DNA from: Sporosarcina sp.
GTDB taxonomy: Bacteria; Bacillota; Bacilli; Bacillales_A; Planococcaceae
NCBI GenBank assembly: GCA_029263895.1
Contig: JARIDO010000007.1
Span: 1 to 50,952 of the forward strand
Direction of reading: 5' to 3'
Length of the DNA stretch: 50,952 nt
Shown here: positions 1 to 7,675 of the stretch, one piece after another
Position numbering within the stretch: the stretch's first letter is position 1
How the letters are laid out: the number at the start of each line of letters is the position of its first letter
Translations under genes and position numbers: made by a program
The notes under the pieces: generated by a model
The model's database searches: none
Told to the model about the DNA's origin: nothing
The model's input: the letters and a program-made list of their open reading frames with translations, nothing else

Positions 1-420
1 CCCGAAAGCGTATGCCGCGCGCCCGCAAAAATGGAGAAACGCCCGAAAGCGTATGCCGCGCGCCCGCAAAAATGGAGAAACGCCCGAAAGCGTATGCCGC
101 GCGCCCGCAAAAATGATATAACGCCCGAAAGCGTATGCCGCGCGCCCGCAAAACTGATGAAACGCCCGAAAACGTATGCCGCGCGCCCGCAAAACTGATG
201 AAACGCTCGAAAGCGTATGCAGCGCGCCCGCAAAAATGGAGAAACGCCCAAAAGCGTATGCCGCGCGCCCGCAAAAATGGAGAAACGCCCGAAAGCGTAT
301 GCCGCGCGCCCGTAAAACTGATGAAACGCCCGAAAACGTCGCCCGCGCGCCCGCAAAAGTGATGAAACGCCCGAAAGCGTCGCCCGCGCGCCCGCAAAAA
401 TGGAGAAACGCCCGAAAGCA
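1..420. repeat. GC-rich tandem array of 41-bp units
   Basis: The repeat restarts every 41 bp at 1, 42, 83, 124, 165, 206, 247, 288, 329, 370 and 411. This gives ten full copies and a partial eleventh, and the array probably continues beyond the left window edge. A unit is about 61% G+C by count, against high thirties in the surrounding genes. The core runs from cgcccgaaagcg through gccgcgcgcccgcaaaa. A short variable segment reads atggagaa, ctgatgaa, gtgatgaa or atgatata. The copies at 329 and 370 carry gtcgcccg instead of gtatgccg. Because 41 is not a multiple of three, three units make 41 codons, so arginine/lysine/proline-rich frames stay open by chance. No promoter or Shine-Dalgarno sequence supports translation, so I treat it as a DNA repeat rather than a gene. 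Confidence 0.9.
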
Positions 421-453
421 CTTCGCCACCGTACAGTAAACGAACCAAAATAA

Positions 454-487
454 TGCAGTGCGCCATCAACTTTGATGGCGCACTGCA
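454..487 (-). terminator. Rho-independent terminator of the potABCD operon
   Basis: Perfect 15-bp inverted repeat (454-468 with 473-487) around a four-base loop, 11 bp past the potD stop. Read on the minus strand the stem is followed by ttattttgg, a short U-rich tail. It separates the pot operon from the 41-bp array. Confidence 0.8.
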
Positions 488-498
488 GATTTCAGAAC

Positions 499-1572
499 TT
501 ATTTCATATCCATCTTAAATTCGAGAAATAATTCGTTGTAGTGTCCGAGCATTTTCAACCCTAAATCTTTATATACTTCTAGATGTTCTCGCGATTCTTT
601 GTCTGGATAGAAGCGTTCATCTGAAGTGACTTCAGGATCCATTAGCTCGAGTGCAGCCATATTAGGTGTGGAGTAGCCGACAAAGTCAGTGTTTTGTGCT
701 GCGTTGTCTGGATCTAGCATGAAGTTGATAAAAGCGTATGCACCATCGATGTTTTTTACAGTGCGCGGAATAACGATATTATCAAACCATAAGTTAGAAC
801 CTTCTTTTGGCACTGAGTAGTTGATATCCTCGTTTTCGGACATCATATCGGCTGCTTGACCAGACCATGTTAAGGCGATGGCAGCTTCGTTATTTATCAT
901 CAATGGTGTTACTTCATCTCCAATAACGGCTTTAATGTTTGGACTCATTGTTTTTAGTTTGTCAGTTGCTTTTCGCAACTCTGTTAAATTGGTAGAGTTC
1001 AAAGAATAACCCATTGAGTTAAGTCCCATGCCGATAACTTCACGGGCACTATCGACAAGAATAACGTCTTGTTTTAAAGAAGGGTCCCATAAATCATCCC
1101 ATTGCTCAAACGTTTGACCTTCTAATAATGTCGGGTTGTAAGCAATCCCAACTGTGCCCCAGAAATAGGGAAGGGAATAAGTGTTTTTTGGATCAAATGG
1201 TAAGTCGAGAAAGTAAGGGTCAATGTTTTTTACATTTGGAATCTTATTATAATCGAGCGGGATGAGAAGGTCTTTTTCTTGCATCATTTCAACCATATAT
1301 TCAGAGGGCATTGTAATGTCATATGCGGTTCCACCTTGCTCAATTTTCCCCATCATTCCTTCATTTGAATCGAATGTTTCATAAACGACTCTAATACCGG
1401 TTTCTTTCTCGAATTTTTTTAACAGACTAGGGTCAATGTATTCTCCCCAGTTATACACTGTGATGGAACCTTTTGACGTTTTCCCGCTACTCTCATTCAA
1501 TTCCTTATTGATGATAAGAAGAATGCCGGAAATAAATAAGATTAATAACGAAATACGAAGTAAGTCTTTCAT
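499..1572 (-). CDS. potD: Spermidine/putrescine ABC transporter substrate-binding protein PotD
   Basis: 357 residues. This is the extracellular receptor that would deliver polyamines to the PotB/PotC permease. After an N-terminal hydrophobic segment (about residues 5-22) the mature part begins with the family-typical ITVYNWGEYIDPSLLKKFE, followed by the YDITMPSEYMV and LPYFWGTVGIAYNP blocks. It is the last gene of the operon. The ATG overlaps the potC stop by 4 bp (ATGA), and a GGGGTGG ribosome site lies just upstream, so translation is probably coupled. There is no cysteine anywhere in the protein, so the lipobox found on many Gram-positive binding proteins is absent. It may instead stay membrane-tethered by its uncleaved hydrophobic N-terminus. 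Polyamine preference cannot be read from sequence alone. Confidence 0.9.
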   Translation of the reverse strand: MKDLLRISLLILFISGILLIINKELNESSGKTSKGSITVYNWGEYIDPSLLKKFEKETGIRVVYETFDSNEGMMGKIEQGGTAYDITMPSEYMVEMMQEKDLLIPLDYNKIPNVKNIDPYFLDLPFDPKNTYSLPYFWGTVGIAYNPTLLEGQTFEQWDDLWDPSLKQDVILVDSAREVIGMGLNSMGYSLNSTNLTELRKATDKLKTMSPNIKAVIGDEVTPLMINNEAAIALTWSGQAADMMSENEDINYSVPKEGSNLWFDNIVIPRTVKNIDGAYAFINFMLDPDNAAQNTDFVGYSTPNMAALELMDPEVTSDERFYPDKESREHLEVYKDLGLKMLGHYNELFLEFKMDMK

Positions 1573-2369
1573 TTTTCCACCCCCGATGTCGGAGTTTTTG
1601 TACGATTGTTAAGTACATAATAGCCTAGTACAAGTACAATTGTGATGAAGAAAATCAATCCGGATAATGCATTGATTGTCAATGTTATTCCTGCGCGTGC
1701 CATCGAATAGATCTCAACTGATAGTGTGGAGAATCCGTTTCCTGTTACAAAGAACGTCACGGCAAAGTCGTCTAGTGAGTATGTGAGTGCTAGAAAGAAC
1801 CCAGCAAAAATCCCAGGTTTGATGAACGGGATAATGACTCTCGTCAGTACATCACGTTTTGTTGCGCCTAAATCTAGAGCAGCATCTATAAGTGTAGAAC
1901 TCATTTCTTGTAATTTAGGCAATACCATTATGACGACTATTGGAATGCTAAATGCGATATGTGAAATTAATACAGATGCAAATCCTAGTTTGACACCAAT
2001 AATTGTGAATAATATTAGAAATGATGCACCAATAATAACGTCAGGACTAACAATTAAAATATTATTTAATGACAGGAATGCTGTTCTCATTTTTTTATTT
2101 CGCATATAGCGAATGGATAATGCTCCAATAACGCCAATAATTGTGGAAATGAGCGCTGACAGTAATGCGACGATAATTGTATTGAGTAATATGACGATAA
2201 GACGTGTATCTTCAAATACGGCTGCATAGTGTGTTAGTGAGAAAGATTCAAAATTAGACATGCTATCACCTGAATTGAATGAGTAGTAAATCAGGTAGAA
2301 GATTGGGGCATATAAAATAATGAAAATAAGTATCAAATAGATTTTTGGCCATTTACTTAACTTTTCCAT
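1569..2369 (-). CDS. potC: Spermidine/putrescine ABC transporter permease PotC
   Basis: Inner-membrane permease subunit with about six hydrophobic segments, pairing with PotB. The binding-protein-dependent permease signature (EAA loop) is seen as DAALDLGATKRDVLTRVIIP around the middle of the protein. I place the start at the ATG at 2369 (MEKLSKWP) because an AGGGGG ribosome site lies ten bases upstream. An in-frame ATG at 2390 has no Shine-Dalgarno sequence. With this start it overlaps the end of potB by 17 bp, and its own stop overlaps the potD start. The overlaps argue for a single translationally coupled potABCD transcript. Confidence 0.9.
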   Translation of the reverse strand: MEKLSKWPKIYLILIFIILYAPIFYLIYYSFNSGDSMSNFESFSLTHYAAVFEDTRLIVILLNTIIVALLSALISTIIGVIGALSIRYMRNKKMRTAFLSLNNILIVSPDVIIGASFLILFTIIGVKLGFASVLISHIAFSIPIVVIMVLPKLQEMSSTLIDAALDLGATKRDVLTRVIIPFIKPGIFAGFFLALTYSLDDFAVTFFVTGNGFSTLSVEIYSMARAGITLTINALSGLIFFITIVLVLGYYVLNNRTKTPTSGVEK

Positions 2370-3177
2370 TGAGTGATGTCCCCCTTTCATTACTGTTTGT
2401 CAGCAGCATGATTAGGAACATGAAAATAATCAAGAACACTGCGATGGTAGACCCCATTCCCCAATTTTGTGTTACTAGAAACTGTTGTTCAATAGCTGTT
2501 CCGAGCGTAATGACTTTATTGCCTGCAATGAGCCTTGTAATCATGAATATAGACAACGCAGGAATAAATACAACTTGTATCCCTGATTTTACGCCGTTGA
2601 TTGTTAAAGGCAAGATAACTCGTTTGAACGTTGTCCATGAACTCGCACCTAAATCCCTGGCAGCGTCAACGAGTGTTGGATTTAACTTATCAAGTGAATT
2701 GAAAATAGGCAAAATCATAAATGGAATAAAAATATACACTGAAACGAAAACGAAACTAAAGTCTGTAAAAAGAATTTGTTGATTTCCAAGACCTGTTAAT
2801 TCAAGGAAGGCATTGATGGGACCGTATAATCCAAATAATCCAATGAAAGCATATGTTTTTAACAATAGATTAATCCAAGACGGAATAATGATAAGCAACA
2901 ACCATAATTGTTTATGCTTCGTTTTCGTCAAGAAATAGGCAGTAGGGTATGCAAATAGTAAAGAAAATGCAGTGATTAAAAATGCGTACCAAAAAGAGCT
3001 AAGCGTTAACTTTAAATAGACAGATGAAAAAAAGTCTTTATAATTTGCAAGCGTAAAATTGCCAGTTATATCAAAAAAAGAATAATAGACAATTAAGGCA
3101 ATCGGTGTGATGACGAAAAGAAATATCCATGTTAAATACGGTAGGGAATAAAACGAGCGCGACAGTTTATTGTTCAT
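2353..3177 (-). CDS. potB: Spermidine/putrescine ABC transporter permease PotB
   Basis: 274-residue integral membrane permease, partner of PotC. Hydrophobic segments start right after a short basic N-terminus ([20 protein letters not shown]). The EAA-loop signature reads [20 protein letters not shown] at about residues 172-191. Length and topology fit the family. The start overlaps the last 11 bp of potA, consistent with coupled translation inside the operon. Assignment to polyamine transport rests on the neighbouring PotA and PotD. Confidence 0.9.
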   Translation of the reverse strand: MNNKLSRSFYSLPYLTWIFLFVITPIALIVYYSFFDITGNFTLANYKDFFSSVYLKLTLSSFWYAFLITAFSLLFAYPTAYFLTKTKHKQLWLLLIIIPSWINLLLKTYAFIGLFGLYGPINAFLELTGLGNQQILFTDFSFVFVSVYIFIPFMILPIFNSLDKLNPTLVDAARDLGASSWTTFKRVILPLTINGVKSGIQVVFIPALSIFMITRLIAGNKVITLGTAIEQQFLVTQNWGMGSTIAVFLIIFMFLIMLLTNSNERGTSLNGKVK

Positions 3178-4276
3178 CTATAGGCACCTCGTATGCCTCT
3201 AGTCGAGCATCGAAATCTTCTTCGGTTTCATTTAAACGCATTACGTGAATCGCTTCAGCATCAAAATCAAGGCCGACTTGTATACCGACTTGTGCCTTTT
3301 TAGTCGAGTGAACAAGCCATTCGTTACCGTCTTCATCGTAAGTGGATAATTCATAGTGAACACCACGGAAAAGTTGTGTATCTACAGTGACATTTATTTT
3401 TCCTTTATCTACAAAAGTAAGTTCTAAATCTTCTGGGCGTATGACGACGTCAATTTTTTCGTTAGGATTAAGGCCTTGGTCGACACATTCAAATGTCTTG
3501 CCTGTAAATTGAACGACATAATCTTCAACCATCACACCAGAGACGATATTTGATTCTCCAATAAAGTCTGCAACGAAACGGTTGAGTGGTTCGTCATATA
3601 TGTCTAAAGGAGTGCCAGATTGTTCAATGACTCCATTGTTTAAAACAAATATCTCATCTGACATGGCAAGTGCTTCTTCTTGGTCATGCGTAACGAATAC
3701 AAAAGTTTTACCTAAACGTTGTTGCAATTCACGGAGCTCGTATTGCATTTCAGTTCGTAGTTTTAAATCTAATGCTGATAAAGGTTCATCTAGAAGGATG
3801 ACTTCAGGATCATTGACTATGGCGCGTGCTATGGCAACGCGTTGACGTTGACCACCGGACATCTCAGAGATTTCACGTTGATCATAGTCGACTAAATTAA
3901 CAAATTTCAAGGCTTCTAGCACGCGACGTTTTACTTCAGCTTGCTTGACTTGTTTAATACGAAGACCGAAAGCTACGTTTTCAAAGACATTTAAATGAGG
4001 GAATAGTGCGTAATCTTGAAATACTGTATTCACTTGACGTTCGTTCGCGGGGACATTATTTACTTTTTTTCCATTAAAGAAAATGGTTCCTGAAGTCGGC
4101 TCAGTGAAGCCAGCAATTAAACGAAGAATAGTCGTTTTTCCACAGCCAGAAGGACCGAGTAACGTGTAAAATTTACCTCTTTCCATTTCAAATGAAACGT
4201 CATTTAGAACGGTTGTATTTTCACTATATGTTTTTGTCACATTTTCAAATTTAATAATTGGTTGAGTTGTCATCAT
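3167..4276 (-). CDS. potA: Spermidine/putrescine ABC transporter ATPase PotA
   Basis: 369-residue cytoplasmic ATPase energising PotBC. The Walker A motif GPSGCGKTT is at 41-49, the Q-loop at [11 protein letters not shown] (about 85-95), the ABC signature [14 protein letters not shown] from 139, Walker B VILLDEP at 159-165 and the H-loop THDQEEA near 195. The last ~110 residues form the regulatory TOBE-type region usual for PotA/MalK-like ATPases. Two adjacent ATGs (4276 and 4273) follow a GGGAGGG site. The second has the better spacing, but both give essentially the same protein. It follows the regulator gene by 34 bp. Confidence 0.93.
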   Translation of the reverse strand: MMTTQPIIKFENVTKTYSENTTVLNDVSFEMERGKFYTLLGPSGCGKTTILRLIAGFTEPTSGTIFFNGKKVNNVPANERQVNTVFQDYALFPHLNVFENVAFGLRIKQVKQAEVKRRVLEALKFVNLVDYDQREISEMSGGQRQRVAIARAIVNDPEVILLDEPLSALDLKLRTEMQYELRELQQRLGKTFVFVTHDQEEALAMSDEIFVLNNGVIEQSGTPLDIYDEPLNRFVADFIGESNIVSGVMVEDYVVQFTGKTFECVDQGLNPNEKIDVVIRPEDLELTFVDKGKINVTVDTQLFRGVHYELSTYDEDGNEWLVHSTKKAQVGIQVGLDFDAEAIHVMRLNETEEDFDARLEAYEVPIDEQ

Positions 4277-4310
4277 GACCCTCCCTTTATATACTTTTAG
4301 TTTTTATGCA

Positions 4311-4853
4311 TTAAAGATAAGATTCTGTAGCAACGAGAATTACTTCACTTTGCCCTTCAAACACATTGTGTAATCGGTGACACTCAGAAGCATCATAATA
4401 GATGGCATCTCCTTGTGAAGCTGTGTGACTAGTATTTCCTAGTTCAATGGAAATTTTCCCTGTTAAAACATAAATAAACGTTTCTGCAAGAGAAGGTTCA
4501 AATTTTTTAAATTCACCTTTTTCTGCAAAGACAATATGGACGGGTTCCATGTCATTCTCGTTTGAACGTGGGACAAGCCATCGAATACTATACTTTAAGT
4601 CATCGTCTGTATAGATAGTTTGATCATCTTGTGTATAGACAACTGTTTTGTTTTTCTTGGAATCATCAAAAAAGTCTTTTGGAGTTGTACCTAATACTTC
4701 TAAAATAGCGAATAATGTCTCAATAGAAGGAGAATTCAAATCGCGTTCTAACTGTGAAATATGTCCTTTTGTTAAGTCGGTTCGTTCTCCTAACTCTTCC
4801 TGTGTAAGTCCTTTTGTAAGACGTAAACTTTTTATTTTGCTTCCAATTTCCAC
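4311..4853 (-). CDS. XRE-family regulator with cupin domain, likely polyamine-responsive
   Basis: 180 residues. Residues ~6-60 are an XRE helix-turn-helix (IKSLRLTKGLTQEELGERT, then KGHISQLERDLNSPSIETL). Residues ~110-178 form a small cupin barrel of the type that binds an effector. This HTH-cupin architecture is that of PuuR-like regulators, which control polyamine genes in other bacteria. Its position as first gene ahead of potABCD suggests it controls uptake and its own expression. The start is GTG at 4853, supported by a GAGGAG site eight or nine bases upstream. The effector is inferred from context only. Confidence 0.85.
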   Translation of the reverse strand: MEIGSKIKSLRLTKGLTQEELGERTDLTKGHISQLERDLNSPSIETLFAILEVLGTTPKDFFDDSKKNKTVVYTQDDQTIYTDDDLKYSIRWLVPRSNENDMEPVHIVFAEKGEFKKFEPSLAETFIYVLTGKISIELGNTSHTASQGDAIYYDASECHRLHNVFEGQSEVILVATESYL

Positions 4854-4904
4854 AATTTGTACTCCTCTACTAAAATAATTAAGTTTATTAATACTGAACT
4901 CTGG

Positions 4905-4917
4905 GTTTACTATAAAC
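4905..4917. promoter_or_regulatory. Palindromic operator candidate upstream of the pot regulator
   Basis: GTTTA-cta-TAAAC is a perfect dyad about 50 bp upstream of the regulator start. A related gtttattaatact lies at 4883-4895. Both fall where the minus-strand promoter would be expected, so autoregulation by the XRE-cupin protein is plausible but unproven. Confidence 0.35.
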
Positions 4918-5066
4918 CTTTTTAATTATACAAAAAAATGAATGGAAAGCAATGCTTTTTGTGAAAAAAATAATTAGTTTTTTGCTATAAAGGCTTTATT
5001 TGCAACGTCAATCATTGTTTTTTTTCTTTTTCGTGTTACAATTATATCGATTAAGGGGGGCTAGCA

Positions 5067-5390
5067 ATGGGACAAAAGAAAGTTTTTTATTTAGACCCTA
5101 ATGAACGTAAATGGACAATGGAAGACCTTGGTCTTTCGTGGGCGGATATTGAACAAACAACTGCTGACAACAAACATATAGAAGGTACTTTTCTTATGCA
5201 TAAAGGGAAAATTCATAAATGGTCAGATTTAGCAAGCCATTGTAAAGTCTGTATGGAAGCATTATCCTATAATGATGAACACGATTCGGTGTTTTGTCCT
5301 ACATGTGATGAGTGGCGGGAATCATCTTGTGCTGATCCTGCGTGTGAGTATTGCTTAGCACGTCCTCAAAAACCATCACAATGTAAATGA
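5067..5390 (+). CDS. Cysteine-rich, probably zinc-binding hypothetical protein
   Basis: 107 residues, family not recognised. The N-terminal half is acidic and mixed and has no signal peptide. The C-terminal half has a regular cysteine pattern: C59-x2-C62, C77-x2-C80, C88, C93-x2-C96. That is enough ligands for two zinc sites and resembles a zinc ribbon followed by a short knuckle. A weak SigA-like promoter (TTGTTT at 5015, 16-bp spacer, TACAAT at 5037) and a strong AAGGGGGG ribosome site precede the ATG. It is transcribed away from the pot regulator and stands alone. Function unknown. A nucleic-acid or protein-binding role would be a guess from the zinc pattern. Confidence 0.75.
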   Translation: MGQKKVFYLDPNERKWTMEDLGLSWADIEQTTADNKHIEGTFLMHKGKIHKWSDLASHCKVCMEALSYNDEHDSVFCPTCDEWRESSCADPACEYCLARPQKPSQCK

Positions 5391-5460
5391 CGTGACTTGT
5401 TCTACTTCTTACGTGTCTTTCGTAAATAGTACCTGTGGTGCGCATAGGTTCGACATAATT

Positions 5461-5495
5461 CAAACGGAGCGCCATTTTTTAAGGCACTCCGTTTG
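5461..5495. terminator. Hairpin between the Cys-rich gene and ykuU
   Basis: 13-bp stem with one mismatch (5461-5473 with 5483-5495) and a nine-base T-rich loop. It lies 70 bp after the upstream stop and 90 bp before ykuU. The U-tail is poor on both strands, so it may be a weak terminator or a structured leader element. Confidence 0.5.
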
Positions 5496-5584
5496 AAATT
5501 TGACAGGATTTTTGCTATTCTGAATTAGGATGTCGAAGGCACATGAGAACCTTTAGACAATAGATTTTTTGGAGGGGTTATATA

Positions 5585-6127
5585 ATGATTGAACGTATGG
5601 TAGGTAAACAAGCACCAGAATTTGCAATGGAAGCTGTTTTAGCGGACAAGTCTTTTGGTAAAGTAAGCTTGGCAGAAAATATGAAGAACGATAAATGGAC
5701 TGTACTCTTTTTCTACCCAATGGATTTCACATTTGTATGTCCAACTGAAATTACAGCAATGTCTGACCGTTATGATGAATTCGAAGATCTCGATACAGAA
5801 ATCATCGGTGTCTCCACAGATACAATTCACACGCACTTAGCGTGGATCAATACAAGTCGTAAAGATAATGGTCTTGAGCAATTGAAATACCCACTTGCTG
5901 CTGACACGAATCATACTGTAGCGCGCGACTATGGCGTTTTAATTGAAGAAGAGGGTATTGCTTTGCGTGGTTTGTTCATCGTTAACCCAGAAGGCGAACT
6001 CCAGTATCAAACTGTATTCCACAACAATATTGGCCGTGATGTTGATGAAACATTACGTGTACTTCAAGCACTTCAAACAGGTGGACTTTGCCCAGCGAAC
6101 TGGAGACCAGGTCAAAAAACGCTTTAA
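5585..6127 (+). CDS. ykuU: Typical 2-Cys peroxiredoxin YkuU
   Basis: 180 residues, the same length as B. subtilis YkuU. It is an AhpC/TSA-family thiol peroxidase that would reduce H2O2 and organic hydroperoxides in the cytoplasm. The peroxidatic cysteine is C52 in DFTFVCPTE. The resolving cysteine is C169 in GGLCPANWRPG. The ATG follows a GGAGGGG site. It is followed by the thioredoxin-like ykuV, a conserved pairing that suggests YkuV is its reductant. A terminator between the two genes means only part of the transcript may continue. No PerR-box was recognised upstream. Confidence 0.93.
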   Translation: MIERMVGKQAPEFAMEAVLADKSFGKVSLAENMKNDKWTVLFFYPMDFTFVCPTEITAMSDRYDEFEDLDTEIIGVSTDTIHTHLAWINTSRKDNGLEQLKYPLAADTNHTVARDYGVLIEEEGIALRGLFIVNPEGELQYQTVFHNNIGRDVDETLRVLQALQTGGLCPANWRPGQKTL

Positions 6128-6163
6128 TAGCAACTCAGAAGGTTAAGAATTCCGAATACAAGT

Positions 6164-6196
6164 CCCCGCGCATACAATGTGTAGTGGGGTTTTTTT
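6164..6196 (+). terminator. Terminator after ykuU
   Basis: Imperfect hairpin (ccccgc … gtgggg with some internal pairing) followed by seven T residues at 6190-6196. It sits between ykuU and ykuV and probably lowers ykuV expression relative to ykuU. Confidence 0.65.
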
Positions 6197-6217
6197 AAAC
6201 CGAAGGAGGAAATGTAC

Positions 6218-6667
6218 ATGAAATTACGAGATCAGCTGCCTGAACTAGAAGGCGCGACAGCATGGTTGAATGGTCAAAAAACTAAAGAGGAACTTGTTGG
6301 AGAAAAGCCTACGCTTATACACTTTTGGTCAATTAGCTGTCATTTATGTAAAGAAGCTATGCCAGAAGTGAATGCGTTTAGAGATAAGTACCAAGATGAG
6401 TTGAATGTCGTAGCGGTTCATATGCCACGTTCAGAAGACGATCTTGATTTGAAAGAAATTACTGCCGTTGCTGCTGAGCATGATATTTCTCAACCTATCT
6501 TTGTTGATAGCGAAGCGAAATTAACTGACGCATTTGACAATCAATATGTGCCAGCTTATTATGTTTTTGATAAAGACGGTCAACTTCGTCATTTCCAAGC
6601 TGGAGGCGGAGGCATGAAAATGCTTGAAAAACGTGTAAACCGTGTACTGGATGAGCTGAAAAAATAA
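6218..6667 (+). CDS. ykuV: Thioredoxin-like thiol-disulfide oxidoreductase YkuV
   Basis: 149 residues from the ATG at 6218. AAGGAGG lies eight bases upstream of this ATG, whereas an ATG at 6212 would abut the ribosome site. The thioredoxin fold carries a CHLC active site (41-44) in LIHFWSISCHLCKEAMP, and a cis-proline region VPAYYVFDKDGQLRHF near 118. The protein matches B. subtilis YkuV closely, including FWSISCHLCKEAMP and VVAVHMPRSEDDLD. There is no signal peptide, so it acts in the cytoplasm, probably reducing YkuU or other oxidised thiols. Confidence 0.93.
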   Translation: MKLRDQLPELEGATAWLNGQKTKEELVGEKPTLIHFWSISCHLCKEAMPEVNAFRDKYQDELNVVAVHMPRSEDDLDLKEITAVAAEHDISQPIFVDSEAKLTDAFDNQYVPAYYVFDKDGQLRHFQAGGGGMKMLEKRVNRVLDELKK

Positions 6668-6674
6668 TGACTTT

Positions 6675-6713
6675 AAAGCCGATTTTGTGAAATATACAAA
6701 ATCGGCTTTTTAT
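6675..6713 (+). terminator. Terminator after ykuV
   Basis: Perfect 14-bp stem (6675-6688 with 6696-6709), seven-base loop and T-run, seven bases past the ykuV stop. Confidence 0.9.
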
Positions 6714-6865
6714 ATGGAGTATAATTACTTCCTAATTAGTCGGAAGTGAAAGGGTAGCGGAGTATATAAACAATATATCTGGTATTTTAGTATATGAAAA
6801 GTATTGTTATTAGCAACATTTGGAAACTAGCAAGCGATTCGAATTCAGTTGATTTTGGGTGGAAT

Positions 6866-6894
6866 TTGAGTGTAGAGGTTCGATATGGTACACT
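6866..6894 (+). promoter_or_regulatory. SigA-type promoter of ktrC
   Basis: TTGAGT, 17-bp spacer, TACACT, ending 36 bp before the ktrC ATG. The rest of the 263-bp gap (6668-6930) after the ykuV terminator shows nothing else I can name. Confidence 0.6.
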
Positions 6895-6930
6895 ATTCGC
6901 ATTCAGCAAGCGGATAGGGGAGTAATGGAC

Positions 6931-7590
6931 ATGAAAAAAGAATTTGTAGTCATCGGATTAGGTCGCTTTGGAGGAAGTATTGTTAGAGAGTTGATTGAAC
7001 TAGATGCAGACGTTATGGCAATTGATAAATCACCTGAACGCGTCGATGAGTTCGCTCAGATTGCTACGCAAGCTGTGTCGGCTGATACAACGGACGAATC
7101 CGTTCTAAGATCACTCGGTATACGTAATTTTGAGCATGTCGTAGTTGCGATTGGTGAGAACATTCAAGCGAGTATTTTAACAACACTCATACTTAAAGAG
7201 ATTGGCGTTAAGAAAATTACTGTAAAAGCGCAAAATGACTATCACGAAAAAGTGTTGCGAAAGATTGGTGCCGACCAAGTTGTCCATCCTGAAAGAGATA
7301 TGGGTATTAGAATTGCTAATAATATGGTGTCTAATAATATATTAGATTATCTAGATTTATCAGATGAGTATTCCATTGCGGAGATTAAGGCGAACGAAAA
7401 ACTGAGTGGTTTTACGTTAATCGATTTAGACATACGTGCTCAGTACGGAGTAAATATTGTAGCCATTAAACGAGGTAAACACATTTTAGTGTCCCCGATG
7501 GCGATAGAGAAGATTCAAGAAGAAGATATATTAATAGTTATAGGTTCTGATGATGACATTCATCGATTTGAGAAAAAAGCGCTACATTAA
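6931..7590 (+). CDS. ktrC: K+ uptake regulatory subunit KtrC (RCK domain)
   Basis: 219 residues. This cytoplasmic gating ring gates a Ktr potassium channel. The N-terminal RCK_N Rossmann domain has GLGRFGG at 9-15 and the acidic ligand-contacting D of AIDKSPERVDEF. The C-terminal RCK_C domain (about 135-219) is the part that binds c-di-AMP in characterised homologues. The start is ATG 6931, eight bases after GGGGAG; the frame is open further upstream but without a ribosome site. It lies next to and convergent with rnjA, as in B. subtilis (ykqB-ykqC), which favours KtrC over KtrA. The channel partner KtrD is not in the window. Confidence 0.9.
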   Translation: MKKEFVVIGLGRFGGSIVRELIELDADVMAIDKSPERVDEFAQIATQAVSADTTDESVLRSLGIRNFEHVVVAIGENIQASILTTLILKEIGVKKITVKAQNDYHEKVLRKIGADQVVHPERDMGIRIANNMVSNNILDYLDLSDEYSIAEIKANEKLSGFTLIDLDIRAQYGVNIVAIKRGKHILVSPMAIEKIQEEDILIVIGSDDDIHRFEKKALH

Positions 7591-7627
7591 AAGTGAAATA
7601 GTAAATAAGTAATATGAAATGAATCTA

Positions 7628-7665
7628 AAAAACCGCCGTAATCAATTGTGATTACAGCGGTTTTT
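7628..7665. terminator. Bidirectional terminator between ktrC and rnjA
   Basis: 17-bp stem with one mismatch (7628-7644 with 7649-7665). A-rich and T-rich flanks give U-tails in both directions. It serves both convergent genes. Confidence 0.9.
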
Positions 7666-7675
7666 ACTATGCATA

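Noticed and set aside
1..420. CRISPR array
   Set aside because: Units are contiguous with no unique spacers, and the only variable part is a few bases recurring in set versions.
135..439. Two overlapping Arg/Lys/Pro-rich open frames across the 41-bp array
   Set aside because: They exist because three 41-bp units equal 41 codons and the unit lacks stops in most frames. There is no ribosome site or promoter, and other frames of the same repeats are also open.
1726..2782. Plus-strand frames inside potC and potB
   Set aside because: They are antisense shadows of permease genes with strong family similarity and coupled overlaps.
5390..5584. PerR box in front of ykuU
   Set aside because: No sequence close to the inverted-repeat PerR consensus was found.
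6714..6930. c-di-AMP (ydaO-type) riboswitch upstream of ktrC
   Set aside because: I looked for the structured conserved leader and saw only an ordinary promoter and short leader.
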